The notes beneath the pieces were generated by a model. The model did no database searches. It saw nothing but the letters and a program-made list of their open reading frames with translations, and was not told where the DNA came from. Below are positions 1 through 12,710 of a DNA stretch of 64,000 bases, piece after piece. The position numbers and the translations under genes are program-made. The DNA is taken from the NCBI RefSeq assembly GCF_003254395.2, contig NC_037648.1, positions 6,382,135-6,446,134 on the forward strand, in the 5' to 3' direction. The first letter of the stretch is position 1. Every line of letters begins with the position of its first letter. This DNA is from Apis mellifera (lineage: Eukaryota; Arthropoda; Insecta; Hymenoptera; Apidae).

Positions 1-1644
1 TGTGCACAATGTAGAAAAACTCCTCTGATTTCAATGATTTTAAAATTATAAGAGTATTATTTTGAGCAACTTTTCTTTGAATAAGAAAAAATTACACAAA
101 ATGATATGATATATTTTAAAGTAATTAAAATCATTATGAATGAGAAGGCATTTTATCTAAAAGTTTACTTTTTATTTTTATTTAGGTCAATGGAATCAAA
201 TTGCTCGTTTTCATTATTTTTCTTTTATTATTTCTATGCTATTATGAAAAAGAATAAAAAATATCTCATTTCAATCCATAAAAAGGCAATAATTTTTTTA
301 CAGAAAATAATTCGAAAACTAAAATATCTATTGTCATGTATTTATGAAAAGATAGTTTTTCAACAAATTTATTCTACTTCTTATATTAAATAAATTTTGA
401 TAATAGATAAATTTTTATATTAGATAAATTTATTAACAATAATTAATATTTAAGAATATAAGATATAATGCATTTAGTTTATATTTGAATCATCAAAGAT
501 TTTTTCTCAATCAAAAAAAAAAAAAAAAAAAATAAAATATGATAAAAATAAAAATAAATAAAAAAAGAAAATATCTCAAAACTAAAAATATATGTAAATA
601 TTAAAGTGTATTTATGATTTTATAAATATATTCATTGAAGAAATCTTTATAATTAATATTATGATATAAATATGATATAAATTATATGATATAAATTAAT
701 ATTATAAATTTATATATATAATAAATATGTATTAAAAATTCGATTTTTTAATTTGAAGTTAAGCAGAATTTGTATATGAAATAAATTATAAGATAAATTT
801 CTTTATTTCATACAAGAGTTAATCAATCAAGTATGCTTTAGATTCAATAGATAAAAAATATATTGCTTGCTAATTGCTATTATTCACATTTACGGTGTTA
901 AAGAAATAATTAGAAAAAATTATTTAGATTGAGATAAGAATCTGTAAATGTATACAATGTATTCTATATAATATATATAATATACTGTATATAGAATAAA
1001 ATAAAATATTATATTATATTCTAATATATAATATAATAGAATAATTATATATAGAATAAAATAATAATAAATAAAAATATGTATCATAATTATTTCATAA
1101 CTTGCTTTTGCAATTATAATAATATAGTTACATAAAATTTAAAACTTTAGAAAATTTATGATTTATATAAATAAATGCAAAAATATTTAAATTACGTTGG
1201 AAAATATTTAATTTAAATATTTAATTATCATTAATCTTTAAAAGATGAATTTAATCTTTTTTCTTTCTATCTAAGTTAAAATCTTAAATTTTAGTTGCCA
1301 CTCGAATAATTAATAAATTGATATAAATAAATAAATTGAAAATTAATATTATTACAATATAATTATACAATAAATACAATAAAGTATACAATTAATACTA
1401 TTACAAATTAATATTATTACAATACAATTATTATAATACATAATTTCGATCTAAATATTAGTAATAAAAAATAATATTATATAAGAGAATTTATTAGAGT
1501 TTATTATTTACACTGATATTTTGTAAAATTTCAATAATAATATTAATTTTATTTTATAGGAGAAATAATTAATAATAATTATATTGAATATAATAAAATA
1601 ATTTTTATGTAATATATTATACAATTATTATTAATTAGTCTTCT

Positions 1645-1649
<5 letters not shown>

Positions 1650-1690
<41 letters not shown>
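1650..1690. repeat. (AT)n microsatellite
   Basis: Twenty uninterrupted AT units in the presumed calcium channel intron. Confidence 0.85.
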
Positions 1691-1693
<3 letters not shown>

Positions 1694-2130
1694 CTAGTAT
1701 TATTAATAAAAGTTTATAAGTAAAATCTCAAAAAAATCAGATAATATAACAATTTATTGCATTATTATGATACATATTATTATATATGTTATTATATATG
1801 TTTCAATAAATTTTTTTTTTATTTTTTGATCAATTTTTCTATTCTTTTTACTAAATTATAAATTACTAGTTTTGTTACATTATTTTCTTTTTATATTTCA
1901 TATTATTTAAAGATTATTTTTATTGTTTTATTGTTATGAATACTTCTGAAAATTAGAAATTGAAAATATTGTTTTGACTTACTGTTTTCGGCGTTTTTAA
2001 ATATTTTAATGATTTCTTTATTAATTACATCGTTTATTTTTAAACTATTTGATGATGACAACATCAGTGCAATTTCTATAACTTACTGTAGTATTATTAG
2101 TATAGAAACGTACATACATACATTAAATAG

Positions 2131-2161
<31 letters not shown>

Positions 2162-3245
2162 TTTAATTTTCTTTACTGTTGATATTATTTGGATAATTGA
2201 ACATTCGAGTAATAGGTGTTCATATAATCAAACATTCAATTAATAAAATAATCGAGGTCCTATTATAATTATATATATGATATATATAATATATAAAATA
2301 ATTTATAATAATTGTATAATAATAATAATGTAATATATAATGATAATAATTTTAAAGTATTTACTTAAATTAACGAGTAAAGAAGAGAAGAGATATATAA
2401 TAAATATTTACAAAAATTAGAAATAAATTAATCAAAGAAATTCAATTCAATCATATATAAGATTTTTCATCATATTGAAGAATCACTTCAATTTATATAC
2501 GAAAATATATATATAAAAAATTTCATATAAACATATTTTCAAGTTATATAATAACGAATTTCTTTTTTAATATTGTACCTGTTATTTATCTTTACAAAAA
2601 ATGTTCAAAATGCATCCGAATACAAAGACGTATTATATTGATTTATTCTTCTTATTTCTCTAGATATTCATATTTTTTGGAAATTTTGTTCAAGTGTTTC
2701 GAATTATCAAAATATGTTCTGTATATGATAAATTTAAGAATATTAAATTCCATTTGTATATAATAGAATTAATTCAATTACTTTTATCACTACAACTTAA
2801 AAACAAATAGGACATATATTTATTTGAATTTTTTTTATTATTTTGAATAGATTCATGCATTGAAGCGGTTTTTCGATATAAATCTAAACGACATAGAAAT
2901 CCTTGAAATACTCCATATCTGTAACAAAAATTCTTTACGATTGAAATTGAGAAAAGATAGATATATAGATAGATAAAAGAAAAGAGAAAGAGAGAAAAAC
3001 AAACATTCGATAAAAAAGAATTCGCCCATGGCGTTCACACTAAAAAAAAAAATAAATGCTACGTAGTTAAACGAAGCTATGTAGCTAAACGTTCGAGAAA
3101 ATTACAGTAGTGCACAGTAGAGTGTACAATGAGACTTACTTATTTCTCGCTGACTGGAATTATAGTAAAAGTTTTCAAAAAGAAAAGAAGAATAAAAATA
3201 ATGATATCACCGTTTTTAAATGACTGCCAGTGCTATTGCGATCAA

Positions 3246-3254
3246 AAAGGATAT
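3246..3254 (-). promoter_or_regulatory. U12-type (AT-AC class) 5' splice site
   Basis: The minus strand reads ATATCCTTT directly after the last conserved codon, an exact match to the minor-spliceosome donor consensus RTATCCTTT. The intron would interrupt the reading frame in phase 2 between Asn-Pro and the expected Trp. Voltage-gated sodium and calcium channel genes are established hosts of U12 introns. The acceptor and branch point lie outside the window. Confidence 0.75.
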
Positions 3255-3658
3255 GGATTAGTGATGAGCGCCAGACACCAGTTGCGCGGCCGTGTATTCT
3301 GATCGAGGTATCGCAATGCAACCGGCACGAAACCAGGATAGGGTAATTCATCGCCATCCACATCATCTACTCCATCATCCTCTTCGTTTTCATCTTCTTC
3401 TTCGTCTTCTTGATCCTCATCATCCTCATCATCGTCATCATCTTCATCTTCGTTATCATTCTCATCCTCCTTTTCCTCTTTCTCCACGTTTTGTTCAACA
3501 CATCTATTAGTCGACTGGCCGCCCCCATCTTCATCCTCGTCGTCCTCGAGATCACTGAGTTCAGCAACATCACTGTCGGAACCTTGTTCTCCATTTCCTG
3601 ATCCGACAGCTTTACTAGCCGGACGATACCGATATCCTTGGGGATAATGCAACGACAT
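3255..3658 (-). CDS. T-type voltage-gated calcium channel alpha-1 subunit, first coding exon (partial gene)
   Basis: This exon encodes the cytoplasmic N-terminus of a low-voltage-activated (Cav3, T-type) calcium channel pore subunit. It gives 134 residues plus two bases. The first third is Ser/Gly-rich. Residues about 45-105 are almost pure Asp/Glu. The end, LPYPGFVPVALRYLDQ followed by RPRNWCLALITNP, matches the conserved block before transmembrane segment IS1 in animal Cav3 channels, where the next residues are W-F-E-R. The ATG at 3658 is the first after an in-frame TGA near 3730, with no other ATG between. No GT donor fits the family alignment. The frame reaches AAT-CC and is followed at once by ATATCCTTT, the U12-type donor consensus (3254 down to 3246), so I end the exon at 3255. 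The remaining exons must lie left of the window, making intron 1 longer than 3.2 kb. Family assignment is confident; the donor choice is strong inference. Confidence 0.87.
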
Positions 3659-4730
3659 GCTTCCCGTTTTAGATTTCGTCCACCAAACGCGAGGATGACG
3701 AATCCTTGATAAGCGTTCAGCGGCAGTTTGTCACGAGGATGGTCTATAGAGATTTCCGAATAGATTTACTAAAAGATTTATCACAGGAAAGATTATTCCT
3801 GAGTGCTTGCGACAAAATAGACGTCGCTGCTCCGAACGATGTGACCAGGTGGACAGATAAGAACGACATCGAGGACTCGTAAATTCGATCAGTTGTTCGA
3901 TTATTTTATCACGGTTCAGATACCTCGAACAATATGAACATGTTTTTCATATGCTCTACCGATAGAAACATACACAGTACTTTCGGTTACAAAAGTCTCG
4001 GGATCGAAGAAGCTGCCGCATATCTACTGACCGCATTTTACTTTGAAGTAACGACAGCAGTGAAATCCAGGTGCGTAATAGTGTACCTCGCGATGCGCTT
4101 GCCCGGTTTCTCTCACCTGCAATTCTCTCACCTTCGGGTGCCCTCTCGTACGGAGATCGACTCACCTGCTATCAAGCAAAAGCTACCGTTCACGATCTAA
4201 TCGTGGAATATGATTCTCGAATAATAACGATAAGGAAAAGCTTAATTTTGATAATAATGTCGATAAGGGAAATATCGAGAAACAATAGGAAATGAGGATA
4301 AAACACCTGCCGTGTAAAATATGTGAAATTCGTCCCTAGAGAAACACTTTTGGTAGCAAGATGGAAAGGCAAAGCGCGTGAGTGGCGCGTGGTATGTCGC
4401 GTGGCCTGTTAAAAATGATCCTAGCTTGTTCCTTCACTGGAAACGTATATATATTTTTTCCCGTTACTAATACGAAAACTCAATCGTACGCGATTAATGA
4501 CCACGAATTGGCCTACCTGAGAAAATTACTATAAGATCCACAACCCATATCAAACTATTCGCGAACGTGCGCGTCGACGGTGCCCGGCGCAGCGTCGACC
4601 GGTGACTGAAAAAAACGTCGAACATCCTTGTCGACGAAATGGAACGCATGCGCGACCCTTCCATTTAGGCGCCCCTCGCTCATCCGTTTCACGACCTATT
4701 GCATCCTCCTTCGAGAAAATTAGCAGATTC
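3659..4730 (-). promoter_or_regulatory. CpG-rich 5' region and probable promoter of the calcium channel gene
   Basis: Immediately upstream of the first coding exon the base composition changes sharply. About 1 kb is much richer in GC and CpG than the rest of the window, densest at about 4370-4410 and 4555-4680. Open frames on both strands here lack codon structure and are best read as by-products of CpG richness. At about 4645-4653 the sequence CGCATGCGC resembles the palindromic NRF-1/Erect-wing site. A 5' UTR and possibly a non-coding exon for the minus-strand channel transcript are likely, but the transcription start cannot be placed by eye. Confidence 0.5.
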
Positions 4731-5272
4731 TCCTATTTTTCTTCCTTCTCTCCTTTCTTTTATTTTCCCTCTTCATTCTGAATTCTCTATAATCTCTATA
4801 ATAATATATTTAATACACTCAAATTGTAAAGAAGAAAGGAAGAGATAATCAGAAACAAGTAAACGAGAAAGCAATCGAGGGGAAATAGTCTTATAGCTCT
4901 TCTTGGGATCTTGTCGCTTTCGTTTTTTATTATCAATGAAGTGCCACATGTGCTTTCTTTTCTCTTTCTTTTAAGACATACATATAGAATACATAATATA
5001 CAATATATATGTTTTAATTTAGTAAACATATATATATATAATACATATATGAAATGTTGTTATGTATGAAACTCATTTAAATTATTGAACACAATAATAA
5101 GCAATAAAATTTATTATTTATTATGAATTTTATTTTTTTTTTATGTAAAGAAATATTTTGACAAATTATTTTTAATTATAATTTTTTAAAATTTAATACA
5201 ATTTGAAATAATATTAACATCAATCATACATTCAAATTTTATTATATTTAAAAATAATTTTTTATCTCTATT

Positions 5273-5339
<67 letters not shown>

Positions 5340-5950
5340 ATATATATATATATTTTTTTTTCTATTTTATTTCATTATTTATTTGTAAGACAAATAAAAT
5401 ATATGTATATATTAAATCTTTTAAGATTAAATTTCTGGTCCTTTTTATTTCAGTTTCCTTTCCGCTTTCTTCTCTTAGAGTTTTTTTCAATCTCTCTCTT
5501 CCTCTAGTGGTTTATATATGTGTCTATTTTCGGTTGGAATTCAACACGAGATTTTGCGGTAGGGATCGTATTATGTATCGTTTCTAACAAAAGTCCATTA
5601 ATAATCATGAACCAATATAAAAAAAAACAGATTATATTGCCTTTTATAAAACAAGTATTTGTTTTTTTGCAAATATTTACGATTAAATAAATAAAGTACA
5701 GAAATTAAAAATGAATAGCACATAATTTTATACATTCACTTTATTAAAACAAAAATCATTTACAAGTATTTTCAACAAATAAAACTATTTTTATTAATAA
5801 CATATATTGCAAAATATGATACAATGCATGATTTGAGATTTGAAATTTTATTATTTTGCTATTTTTATAATTTTAATTTCATGTAAAAGCAAAATCATTT
5901 CTATTATTGAATATAATTATTAATCAATAATAATTAAAATACTTTTTATA
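4731..5950. other. Intergenic, AT-rich
   Basis: This stretch separates the calcium channel promoter from the 3' end of the SPATA20 gene. It holds a long, slightly interrupted (AT)n array at about 5274-5352. No gene is seen. The side nearest 5950 should contain the SPATA20 3' UTR and polyadenylation site, but many AATAAA-like strings occur by chance and I cannot choose one. Confidence 0.6.
5274..5352. repeat. (AT)n microsatellite, interrupted
   Basis: About thirty-five AT units with GTATATGTAT interruptions near 5327-5338, in intergenic DNA. Confidence 0.85.
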
Positions 5951-8900
5951 TTATTGTTCATCTAGCAATATTGCTAATTGTTCAGAATTTGTAACAGGTA
6001 AAGAACACGTACAATGTTTGCATATATAAACCGTTGTTCGATTATTGACAAGCTTCATATTTCTGAAATGTTCATTTTTACGAAATAATATGCTATTTGT
6101 TTTATCATGATCAATTAAGAAAAGTATCCTTCCTGGTATTAAACGTTTATATATAACGCTAAGTAAATCATCAGTATCCTTGGCATTCCGTTTACCAACC
6201 ACATAAATCTAAAATACGAAATTTACACGCAAAATTTCATTTCAAAAACTTATCAAATTTCTGAAAATAATCAGCATGCTCAATATAAATTTTTTATACA
6301 TACCTGTGTTGTATCATCATGATAACGTATAAGAGCCGATACTAGTTGTGGAATTGAAACAGGTCTTTTAATTAATAAATGTCTAAATGTTCCAAAAAGA
6401 CGCACAGCTTTATCCTTAAGTTCACTACGTCCCAAATAATCTGCCAATCTTAATAAATTTTCGGCAGCAATTGAGTTACCGGATGGTTCTGCTCCGTCAT
6501 AGGCTAAACATAAGATTATAAATTTTAAAATACAAATATATCCGATCTTTTTTTTTCATTCATATTACAAGCTAATATTAAACCATAATCAACAATCGTA
6601 ACCGTAACGACCACTAATCTGATGAATTTAATGATTAAATATAATGAAACTGAATAAATCTGCTATAAATATTTAAATAAATATTTAAATGTTTATTTCT
6701 ACTATAGAATACTGATTTCTTTAATTTTTAAGTAATATAATACGATATAATACGATATTAAATTATTATATTACACATAATTACATATAATATAAAATCA
6801 TAAAAATTTTAATTATCAATCTAAAAATATCTTCAAAATATATTTAAAAATACCTTCCTTAAGTCTGAGAATTATACTAAGATCATTCGACGTTGTCGAA
6901 AAGTATCCAGCATTTGTTTCATCCCAAAAAAATTGATCTTGAAGATCTTGTAATTTCTCAGCAAATTCGAGCCATTCCTCGTTTAAATCAGATTCATATA
7001 AATCTAACAATCCTTTTATAACAAATGCATAATCGTCTAAAAAACCTGGTATAGGCGTACTCCTGAAATAAATATTAAAACCTATATATTATATATTATG
7101 CAATTTAATAATAATAACAATATACTTACATTTGTGTAATTATATTTTTTTCGTCGCGATAACAACTATGAAGTAATATATTTTTTGTTTTATCAAAAAG
7201 ATATCGTTTAATAAATTTTATAGCATCTACCGCATACTCAATATATTGTTTGTTATTTACAGCTGTTCCTCCAAAAGCTAAACCACTAATCATGAGACCT
7301 AAATTCAGATTTCTTATTATTTTAATAATCAGATTATTATATACATATTAATATATTATATATGTAATTATAGATAAAAGTAAATATATATTATAAATAT
7401 ATTGTTCATAAGTACCATTCCACGCTGTAATTATTTTATCATCTAAATGAGGTCTCGGCCTTGTAGATCTAGCTTTATATAAAATAGAACATGCTTCCAT
7501 CAGATGCATTTTCATTTCTTCAACTGGAAGATTAAAATGCTTAGCTGTTTCTTCAATTTCATTGTACATTATTAATACATTCTTTCCTTCAAGTTCTCCA
7601 TGTGGATCCTAATAGACAAAAAATTATTAATTATATGAAATAAGAATTAAAATCTCTTTATAATTAATAAAAAAAAATTTTTTTAAATGTAATAGAATTC
7701 TTATTTGATAAATAAATATTTTAATTAAATGTACATTTTTCTTAAGATTTCAAATATTTTTCACAATAATTAAACTTCAAAAAAAAACTTTTAATTTATT
7801 TTATATAAAAATATTAAAAAAATATTAATTAATTTTAAAGAATATAATATTTTAACAAAAAATTAAATAAATGTCATTATAATAAATATATATAATAGAT
7901 ATAAAATATATAACATATATAATAATTATATTATATAATTATATTATAAATATAATAATTAAAATAAATATAATAAAATATACATAATAATTATTGTATT
8001 CATTTTTAAGTAAATAGTTTACAATTATGTAATTAATTTTGATATTATAAAGAAAATATGCTCAATCTATTGATATGCATTTTTGGTAATATTTTTATTG
8101 ATCTTAATTTAAGTTTGAAACATATTATTAAAAACATTATTTTGAATAATTTTTTTCTTTACATATAACTTTAATCTTTAAATTAATCTAAGTTAATTTG
8201 TTATATACAAAAATATTTTTCATATATATAAACATAGTATTATATATAAATACATAGTATTTATATATTCCTAAAACTATCTTGAAAGTTCGATTTTAAA
8301 GACTAAAACAAACAAAAAATTTGGTATAGAAATATTGTTTGAGATTTATTTAAAATTATTATTAACAATTTAAATTATTAGAATTAGTTGAAGCAAGATG
8401 GCTTTATTTCTGTCTCATTTCATTTAACATAAACTTAAAATTCTTATAATTTAATAAATAAATCTTAATAGATATTTCTGAAATGTCTGAATTTCTAAAA
8501 TTATCTCACAAATATATTAATATTTATTCTAATATAAATAATCATTCACAATCATTTATATGTAATCTTATATATAATCTGTATCATTTCATTGAAAAAT
8601 AACATCCTAATTTTTAAATTATCTTTCAATAAATTGTTATTATATTGAACTAAGTAAAAATATAATCGTCTATGATTGTGATAATAACAAATAGCTTTTA
8701 ATAAATTTAAACAATCGATGAATATTTACAATAGTCAGCAATGAAATATAATTAAGTTTGGATTAATTTAAATTTTGAATATCTAAAAAACATCTAAAAA
8801 AGTTTGTTTCATTTTTATTTATTTATTTTTTTTTTTTTATCTTAGGTGTGAAATATTCAAACATATGCTATATGATCAACATTGAATTTTATTTAATGTA

Positions 8901-11900
8901 TTAGATTAATTAATTATATTAGATTAAGATATATGATAAATTATTAAATAGAATCAAATTTACATTGTATTGTATATTTAAATTATTATATTATATTTGT
9001 GTATTATTTATATATTAGATTTGCATTATATCTGAATTTAGTTTGAATTAATTAATAATTTGAAAAAATTTTTTTAAAATTTATAAGAATGTAGATTTTT
9101 TATATTATACTTTTATAAAATTATTGATACATATATACATACATAATATGCAAAATTCAACCAATTACTTTTTTATAATGTATATCAACATTATATCAGT
9201 GGTTATTTCATTTTTTAAATATGATATTTTATTTTTTTCAAGATCATTGATATCTAATCATTACATAATATTATTTCTTTTTTAGATTGTTATACATCAC
9301 AAAAAAAAATTTTAAAAAATCTCATTTAAATCCACGAATATATCAATAATATATCAATATATTCACTAAAAATATTTTTACGAAAATTAATGCCATTACA
9401 TTATGTATAAAAAAATATAGCATAAAAAAAGATGTTGAAAATAATATTTTTAACAATATATTTCAAGCTCATTAAAATCGATGAGAAAACAATACATCAA
9501 TAGATTTGTTAAGAAACGTACTTGATATGATTTTATATTTCCTAATTCCTTTATGTTGAAATGATGACAAAAAACATCAGAAAGCTTAATATGTTTTTCA
9601 TCAGAAAGTTCTTTATTTAAAAGTGATTTGATTTCCATAGCAGTCCATACATAAAAAGCACCTTCTTTCTTTGCAGATGCATCATATGTAGGATAAGAAT
9701 CTGCATCTTCAGCACTATAAAACCCACCTTCCTAAAAAATATAAAATTAATAAATAAATATACATATATTTTAAGATAAAATAAAGATACCTTGTGTCGA
9801 AGATCTCTTATTACATATGTAGCAATATCATTCACAATTTCAGCAAAATAATTATTTTTAGTTGCAAGATATGCATCTGCATATGATTTCATTAATTGAG
9901 CTTGGTCATATAACATTTTTTCAAAATGAGGAACATGCCATTCACCATCAGTAGCATATCTTGAAAATCCCTGATTAAAAATAATAAATATTATAAATTA
10001 ATATTATCAATATAAAAAGTTTAAATAAATTTTTATAAAACCTATATAATTATAATAATCTAATATAATAATTAAAAAATAAGAAGTATAAGTATGAATA
10101 TGTTTAAGAACTTGCAATCTTATAAATATATATTTTAAAAAACAACATTATTAATAAAAAATCTCTTAATTTTTTTTTATTTTTTTATATGATTTTAATA
10201 AAATAATATATTTTAATAAAAATAAAATACATTTTTAATATATAGATATAAATAGATATAAAATATTTATTTTCTCTTAAGTATATATTTTTATAGCTTT
10301 TTTTTAAACTTATTTGAATTCAAGTATTTATAATTATTCAATTATATTCATATTATTACAAAATTATTATTTTTGTAATGTGTTAATAATTCTCCAAATA
10401 TTATTTTTTTATTATAATGTCATAATATCATATTAAGAAATAAGTTTTATTAAATTAATATCAAATAATTTACAGATTATATATTTAAATTTATATATCA
10501 AAATATTTTAAATTAATATATATTTTAATAAATTTAAAATTACAATACATTAATAAATTTAAATTATGTTATTTATTATAATATTATTATTATATTTATT
10601 AATAAATTATAATAAATTTAAAATCAAAATATTTAAAATTTCACTAATACAAAAAAATATATATATATTTGACAAATTAATTTTTAAAATTAAAATTTTA
10701 AAACAAAAATTAAGTAAAATTTAATTTAAACTTTTAATTCATTTTTTGAGAGAATTAAAATTCTTACCTGACCTACATGATCATGAATTCCTCCATAAGA
10801 CATTTTTTTTAAAGTATACACACACATATGCAAACAAAGTCGCGCAAGATCTCCATTGGGTTGACGTGCGTACATATGAAATAAAAAATTAAAATTTACC
10901 GGCTGTGGAAATTTTGGTGATTGCATATTATATGTAGAACCAAATCCTCCAAATTTAGGTTCAAATTCATTTTCAAGTTGTTGAATACAAATTTTGCTAC
11001 ATTCTAAAGAAGGTATATCATGTAGCTATATAAAGAAATCATTGTTTATTAATTAACATTTAAATATAACTGTATTATAAAAATCTTTACATAAAAATAT
11101 ATAAAAATTTATTATTCATTAATTTACCTTAGATGTATGTGGAATTTTAGAAATATTTTGTAAAATTTCAAGATTTGTAGAACCAGCTTCATTAATTTTA
11201 GTTTTGGATTGATTCCACTACAAAAAATGAATAAAAAGATTAATTTTATCATAATATAATAATATAGAAATTTAAACAAATTAAAATTTATTTAAATGAA
11301 TGAATTATTAAATATATTAGTTGTTTTTAAAAAATATTTATACCTTTTGTGCAATACTTAGTAAAATTGTCTTAAATCCTGTTTGTCTAGATGTATCTTC
11401 TGGAGGAAAATAAGTTCCACCAAATATAGGTTTTAAATCAGGAGTAAGAAAAACACTCATTGGCCATCCACCATGACCAGTTGTTGCCTATTAAATAATA
11501 GTTTTAATTTTATTTGTCATATTTATTTAGAATATAATGTAATTACAATTACTTGCTTGTACAAAAGTCATATATATCCTATCGATATCTGGTCTTTCTT
11601 CTTTGTCTACTTTTATATTAATAAAATTTTTATTCATTATTATAGCAATTTCTTTATTTTTAAAAGATTCTTTCTCCATAATATGACACCAATGACATGT
11701 AGAATAACCAACAGATAAAAAAATACATTTGTCCTCTTTTTTTGCTTTTTCTAAAGCTTCATCACACCATGGATACCAATCAACTGGATTAGTAGCATGT
11801 TGCAATAAATATGGTGACTTTTCTAAATTTAAATGATTGCTTTTTGCTATCTGTATATTTTCATATTTTTTACTTGTAGTTGCCATATTTGCAAATGAAA

Positions 11901-12710
11901 AAATTAAAGATCTTTGTTGTATCCTATAAAATTATTTGCTTATTAATATATTTGATTCTTCATTCTTATAAAATTATTATAAAAATAAAAAAAGTTTATT
12001 AATAATAATTAAATAAAAATTAAATAAATCATCTATAAAAAAAATCATTTACTTTTGTTAATATCCTTAGATAAAATAAGAAATTAAAATTTTATAATCT
12101 ACTTATTCTACTTGTTCAACTTATTTTATTTATTTTACTTAATTAAGAAACATATAATCTAATAACTTTAAAATGTTTGAAATATTTATTCATAAATAGA
12201 CAAAAATAATTCTTATATGATTGAATTAATTATAAAATATATATGTTTATTAATTTTATTATGTAAGAAATTATAAGATATTATAATTTATTAATTATCA
12301 TTATTTAAATTTTTCATTAATATCAAAAGAATATTGACAATTTTGAAATAATAATTGTTACTTAATTTATTATTTATTTTTAAGAAAGTACATTAAAAAA
12401 AACAAAATAAAAAGAATTAAATTTAATATCTCATTTATTTTATAAATATGAATATAAAAAATAATATTCATAAATACATAATATAAATAATTATATATAA
12501 ATAAATAATAATATAAATTTATATTTTTCTTAAATGAAAAATTATTATACAAATTCATAATTGAATATTATACCTGTTTGAATGATGTTTACTTAATGAT
12601 ATAAAAGTTTGAGATAAGTATGATTTTGTTCTATTATTTTGAATCCACTTCTTAATTAATAAAGATTTATAGTCAACTATTGACAGAAAACGATATCTTC
12701 CCAAAGTCAT
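5951..12710 (-). CDS. SPATA20: Spermatogenesis-associated protein 20 homologue (thioredoxin-like DUF255 protein)
   Basis: Twelve exons on the minus strand join in phase to 804 residues, close to mammalian SPATA20: 12574-12710, 11557-11923, 11344-11487, 11128-11217, 10768-11025, 9791-9970, 9522-9731, 7416-7608, 7130-7298, 6854-7062, 6304-6503, 5951-6208. The first 58 residues are basic, rich in Ser/Leu and poor in acids, consistent with mitochondrial targeting. An internal ATG at 11886 (residue 59) begins the family-conserved part. Conserved blocks include [17 protein letters not shown], the thioredoxin-like motif STCHWCH (Cys122 and Cys125), [86 protein letters not shown] and DGAEPSGNS. The N-terminal domain is thioredoxin-like; the rest resembles six-hairpin glycosidase/epimerase folds. 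The biochemical role is poorly known in the family. Intron 2 appears to use a GC donor. The 7609-9521 intron is the longest. Confidence 0.93.
7609..9521 (-). other. SPATA20 intron 7
   Basis: A 1.9-kb intron between the exons ending ...NIKSYQ and beginning DPHGEL. It is AT-rich and I see no extra exon, RNA gene or repeat of note. The donor is CAA followed by GTACGT and the acceptor is CTATTAG. Confidence 0.75.
11555..11556 (-). promoter_or_regulatory. GC-type 5' splice site of SPATA20 intron 2
   Basis: After the codon for Gln168 the minus strand reads GCAAGT. This is the standard strong GC-AG donor. Using it with the acceptor at 11488 gives [13 protein letters not shown], exactly the family sequence, and exons 1 and 2 then total 504 nt. 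The only nearby GT donor, four bases further in, would break the frame with every visible acceptor. Confidence 0.75.

Larger units (their letters stand above)
1..3254 (-). other. Start of long intron 1 of the calcium channel gene
   Basis: No exon, RNA gene or conserved frame is visible here. The DNA is AT-rich with (AT)n runs near 1650-1690 and 2133-2155 and a poly-A run near 513-531. An open frame at 106-393 on the plus strand has Phe/Lys/Ile low-complexity composition and no splice context. If the channel exon is read correctly, this stretch is the 5' portion of its first coding intron. Confidence 0.6.

Noticed and set aside
106..393. 95-codon open frame near the left edge, plus strand
   Set aside because: Composition is Phe/Lys/Ile/Tyr low-complexity, with no splice context or family resemblance; expected by chance in AT-rich DNA.
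3292..3601. Plus-strand and shifted-frame open frames with His/Pro-, Ile/Val- or Met/Lys-rich repeats
   Set aside because: They are other-frame readings of the GAT/GAA codons of the calcium channel's acidic tract.
3934..4295. Several overlapping open frames in the CpG-rich block
   Set aside because: Both strands are open because stop codons are AT-rich; none resembles a family or shows consistent splice phase.
9732..9790. SPATA20 intron 6 donor GTATCTTTA as a second U12 intron
   Set aside because: It departs from GTATCCTTT, and there is no TTCCTTAAC-like branch point before the acceptor; the 59-nt intron fits U2 splicing.
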